A stretch of DNA of 37,861 nt from Alphaproteobacteria bacterium CG_4_10_14_0_8_um_filter_53_9 (lineage in GTDB: Bacteria > Pseudomonadota > Alphaproteobacteria > UBA2136 > UBA6156), in NCBI GenBank assembly GCA_002791805.1, contig PFND01000022.1:4250-42110 (forward strand), in the 5' to 3' direction. The notes under the pieces are model-generated. The model was not told the DNA's origin, made no database searches, and saw only the letters and a list, made by a program, of their open reading frames with translations. Positions 36,219-37,861 of this stretch are shown here, piece by piece. The first letter of the stretch is position 1. Each line of letters opens with the position of its first letter. A program made the translations under genes and the position numbers.

Positions 36219-36575
36219 TTGAAATCACTTTATAAAATTATATATTTAGCTGCTATCTGTACATCTGCAGGATGCATGTCAAAAGTTGAAAATAATGTGG
36301 ACGTATATGAGAATAACGCGGAATCAACTGCAATTAAGAAGCATATTGAAAAATTTTGGATGAAACCTATAGGTCTTGATACCAATTCTTTAGAATCAAG
36401 CTATATTATTTCCCTAAATAGTGAAGGGATTGTGTCAGGTCTAAAACTTTTAAAAAGCTCGGGTAGCGATGGGTTTGATGCATCCGTCAGCCGTGCTATT
36501 CGCAGGGCCAGCCCGCTCCCTATGCCGGAAAATCCAGAGAAGTTTTTAAAGCTTATTCTTAACTTTCAAGGCTAA
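36219..36575 (+). CDS. Lipoprotein-like protein with duplicated TolA C-terminus
   Basis: Start as given by the ORF track (TTG); lipobox-like TSAGC; C-terminal 29 aa nearly identical to TolA. Confidence 0.75.
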   Translation: MKSLYKIIYLAAICTSAGCMSKVENNVDVYENNAESTAIKKHIEKFWMKPIGLDTNSLESSYIISLNSEGIVSGLKLLKSSGSDGFDASVSRAIRRASPLPMPENPEKFLKLILNFQG

Positions 36576-37200
36576 ACGTCTGGCTTAAAACACGCCGCAG
36601 CACGGCCTCCACATCACCCACACTCACGTTACTAAAATCTGCCATACGCGTCACCCCTTTATCCGCAAGCCCACACGGGATAATCCGCTTATACACGTCC
36701 AAATCGTTGGTTACATTCAGCGCAAAGCCATGGTAGCTCACCCAACGCCGCACACGCACACCTACCGCCGCAATCTTTTGAGAGGAGGCATCATCCCCCA
36801 CCCAAACCCCCACATCATCGGTAAGCCGCCCGTCTATGCCAAAATCCGCCAAAACCTCAAGCACACTCTCTTGCAACGTCCTCACATAAGCGCGCAAATC
36901 TTTCCCACGCCTGCTCAGGTCTAAAATGGGGTAAACCACAAGCTGTCCGGGCCCATGGGCGGTTATTTTGCCACCTCGCCCTGTTTCCACAACAGGTATA
37001 TCTCCCGCATCTAAAATATCGGTCTTGGTATCTCCGCTACTGCCCACCGTAAAAACAGGGGGGTGTTCGCAGATAAAAATACGTTCCGTACCACCCGCTA
37101 AAACATCAGCTACAGCGGCCTCCATCAGGCGTACAGCCTCGGGGTAGGGGGTAAGCCCTGCCCATCTTTCAATCGGGATAAAGTCACTTTTAACTTGCAT
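36559..37200 (-). CDS. lipB: Lipoyl(octanoyl) transferase
   Basis: GRGGKITAHGPGQLVVYPILDL, KIAAVGVRVRRWVSYHGFALNV; start set to MQVKSDF. Confidence 0.93.
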   Translation of the reverse strand: MQVKSDFIPIERWAGLTPYPEAVRLMEAAVADVLAGGTERIFICEHPPVFTVGSSGDTKTDILDAGDIPVVETGRGGKITAHGPGQLVVYPILDLSRRGKDLRAYVRTLQESVLEVLADFGIDGRLTDDVGVWVGDDASSQKIAAVGVRVRRWVSYHGFALNVTNDLDVYKRIIPCGLADKGVTRMADFSNVSVGDVEAVLRRVLSQTFSLES

Positions 37201-37246
37201 GAACCGATTAAAGCCTTTATATCCTGTCTCCGCAACCCTTTGCATT

Positions 37247-37331
37247 GCGGACGTGGCGAAACTGGTAGACGCACCATCTTGAGGGGGTGGCGGGGAAACC
37301 CATGGGAGTTCAAATCTCCCCGTCCGCACCA
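37247..37331 (+). tRNA. tRNA-Leu(GAG)
   Basis: GCGGACG..CGTCCGC acceptor, CCATC-TTGAGGG-GGTGG anticodon arm, long variable arm, encoded CCA. Confidence 0.93.
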
Positions 37332-37422
37332 TTTTGATCTTCATAAAATCCATATCACACCCCCCAGCTGAAAGAGCTGGTCGTACATTTATGTAAACGT
37401 GGTTTCAGCATATAAACAAAAT

Positions 37423-37861
37423 ATGTCTCATACTGCCGCAACACCCCAAAAAATCTGGCCGCTCACCCTCGCATCTCTGGGCGTGGTGTACGGAGATATC
37501 GGAACCTCCCCCCTCTATGCGTTGAAAGAATCGCTTGCACATGCCAAAATCACACCCGAAACGTTCGATCCTCTCGCCGTCTACGGCATTGCCTCGTTGA
37601 TTCTCTGGACGCTTCTCATCGTGGCCACTTTTAAATATATCGCCTTTATTTTAAGGGCAGATAATAAAGGAGAAGGAGGTCTTCTGTCACTCATGGCCTT
37701 GGTGCAGCGGGCGCTGGGCCACCGCACGCCACAGGTGTTGTTTCTGGGCATGCTCGGGGGCGCCCTGTTTTACGGAGACGCGCTGATAACCCCCGCCATC
37801 TCCGTCATGTCGGCCATGGAAGGCCTTACACTCCTCGCCCCCACCCTGCAGGATTATGTGC
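37423..37861 (+). CDS. kup: Kup-family potassium uptake protein, N-terminal part (truncated by window end)
   Basis: Translation MSHTAATPQKIWPLTLASLGVVYGDIGTSPLYALKES...RADNKGEGGLLSLMAL. Confidence 0.93.
   Translation, partial: MSHTAATPQKIWPLTLASLGVVYGDIGTSPLYALKESLAHAKITPETFDPLAVYGIASLILWTLLIVATFKYIAFILRADNKGEGGLLSLMALVQRALGHRTPQVLFLGMLGGALFYGDALITPAISVMSAMEGLTLLAPTLQDYV

Noticed and set aside
37201-37353. N-terminal extension of the lipB ORF (RTGRFELPWVSPPPPQDGAS)
   Set aside because: This is the antisense translation of tRNA-Leu(GAG); the true lipB start is MQVKSDF at 37200.
1-37861. CRISPR array, IS element, prophage or restriction/defence island
   Set aside because: No regularly spaced direct repeats, no cas, transposase, integrase or phage structural genes were recognised.

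Overview
This looks like a chromosomal window from a Gram-negative, probably alphaproteobacterial, genome. Lineage is inferred from gene content only. Housekeeping blocks read directly: nuoM(partial)-nuoN, birA, RNase J; lptF-lptG-lptD-surA-rsmA on the minus strand; pepA, an M42 peptidase, holC, ndk, a DUF2066-like gene, an hda-like gene, an rluC/D-like gene, an AsmA-like gene; fabD-fabG-acpP-fabF; ruvA-UPF0173-ruvB; tolQ-tolR-tolA; lipB, tRNA-Leu and kup(partial). Small minus-strand genes with strong Shine-Dalgarno sequences, and often their own terminators, sit between plus-strand housekeeping genes. They include an ACP-like protein lacking the phosphopantetheine serine and a tandem Nudix pair. 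The most unusual material is between fabF and ruvA (about 29.3-31.35 kb). It contains covarying structured repeats, a roughly 0.95 kb ORF-poor zone dense in hairpins and minus-strand terminators, and a minus-strand tRNA cluster. Two of the three tRNAs look non-canonical: an Ala-type tRNA body (G3:U70) with a ~36-nt anticodon loop, and a Lys(CUU)-like tRNA with an 8-nt anticodon loop. A three-helix palindromic element occurs twice in this region, and a similar one lies in frame inside nuoN. No CRISPR array, IS element or prophage was recognised. All assignments are by eye; no searches or folding were run.
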